Shown: positions 63,964 to 64,000 of the stretch, one piece after another
Position numbering within the stretch: position 1 is the stretch's first letter
How the letters are laid out: each line of letters opens with the position of its first letter
DNA from: JAICYJ01 sp963797565
Lineage (GTDB): Bacteria; Actinomycetota; Thermoleophilia; Gaiellales; JAICJC01
Length of the DNA: 64,000 nt
Direction: 5' to 3'
NCBI GenBank assembly: GCA_963797565.1
Contig: CAWCPM010000011.1
Coordinates: forward strand, 124,001-188,000
Notes under the pieces: model-generated
What the model was told of the DNA's origin: nothing
Database searches by the model: none
What the model saw: only the letters and a program-made list of their open reading frames with translations
Position numbers and translations under genes: made by a program

Positions 63964-64000
63964 CAGCCGGCGCAGGCTGCGAAGTTCTAGGATCCGCCCA

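Overview
The window is about 64 kb of very GC-rich DNA with densely packed genes. Starts are often GTG, neighbouring genes often overlap by 4 nt (ATGA or GTGA), and many genes have a TANNNT box only 6-8 nt before the start codon, which suggests leaderless transcripts. The gene content (XseAB, MarP-like protease, PAC2 protein, NlpC/P60 hydrolase with coiled coil, actinobacterial-type split transhydrogenase, leucine leader peptide) fits an actinobacterium, perhaps of the Thermoleophilia. The lineage is an inference without any search. I count 66 genes, no rRNA or tRNA, no CRISPR array and no intact transposase. No gene-free stretch exceeds 300 bases. The longest are 11659-11914 (SAM riboswitch and promoters) and 23255-23499 (a miniature inverted-repeat element).

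Layout. 1-2.3 kb: exonuclease VII genes and a small kinase-like gene. 2.3-5.8 kb: a leftward, translationally coupled cassette of TetR, Rieske oxygenase, an unknown 115-aa protein and acyl-CoA dehydrogenase, with a perfect palindromic operator. 5.8-10.4 kb: aquaporin, LysM-lytic transglycosylase, ArsR/thioredoxin pair, glycogen-debranching-type enzyme. 10.4-14.7 kb: a threonine synthase homolog behind a SAM-I riboswitch, a ferredoxin sulfite/nitrite reductase and a GntR regulator. 14.7-16.4 kb: NlpC/P60 hydrolase and a cupredoxin lipoprotein. 16.4-26.1 kb: a polyamine uptake and catabolism region (PotABCD-type ABC transporter, GabT, putrescine-type aminotransferase, PucR regulator, saccharopine-dehydrogenase-like protein). 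26.1-28.2 kb: AT-hook protein and glucose-6-phosphate isomerase. 28.2-34.5 kb: leucine leader peptide and leuA-leuB-ilvB-ilvN-ilvC. 34.5-39.5 kb: RNase II-type protein, aldo/keto reductase, S53 protease, hydrolase. 39.5-45.1 kb: leuCD, pntAA-pntAB-pntB and a PEP-mutase-family protein. 45.2-49.0 kb: M20 peptidase and SNF2 helicase. 49.0-52.8 kb: PaoABC-like molybdenum hydroxylase. 52.8-57.7 kb: leftward group with yfcE, ilvD, an alcohol dehydrogenase, an EamA transporter and an esterase. 57.7-64 kb: thioesterase, bicupin, small enzymes, thioredoxin-TPR protein, PAC2 protein and MarP-like protease.

The branched-chain amino acid pathway is nearly complete but split over three loci (leuAB-ilvBNC, leuCD, ilvD). 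The polyamine region links uptake, transamination and regulation.

The most notable points are these. (1) A SAM-I riboswitch precedes a zinc-ribbon ThrC homolog. (2) A Leu-rich leader peptide with an attenuator-like hairpin sits behind a good promoter. (3) Two copies of a non-autonomous inverted-repeat element are present, one inserted exactly at a stop/start junction inside the molybdenum hydroxylase operon. (4) Nine frame breaks occur in seven genes; all have the same sign, all lie at short G or C runs and all are in plus-strand genes. They are more likely sequencing insertions than biology, but they change how seven genes should be read.
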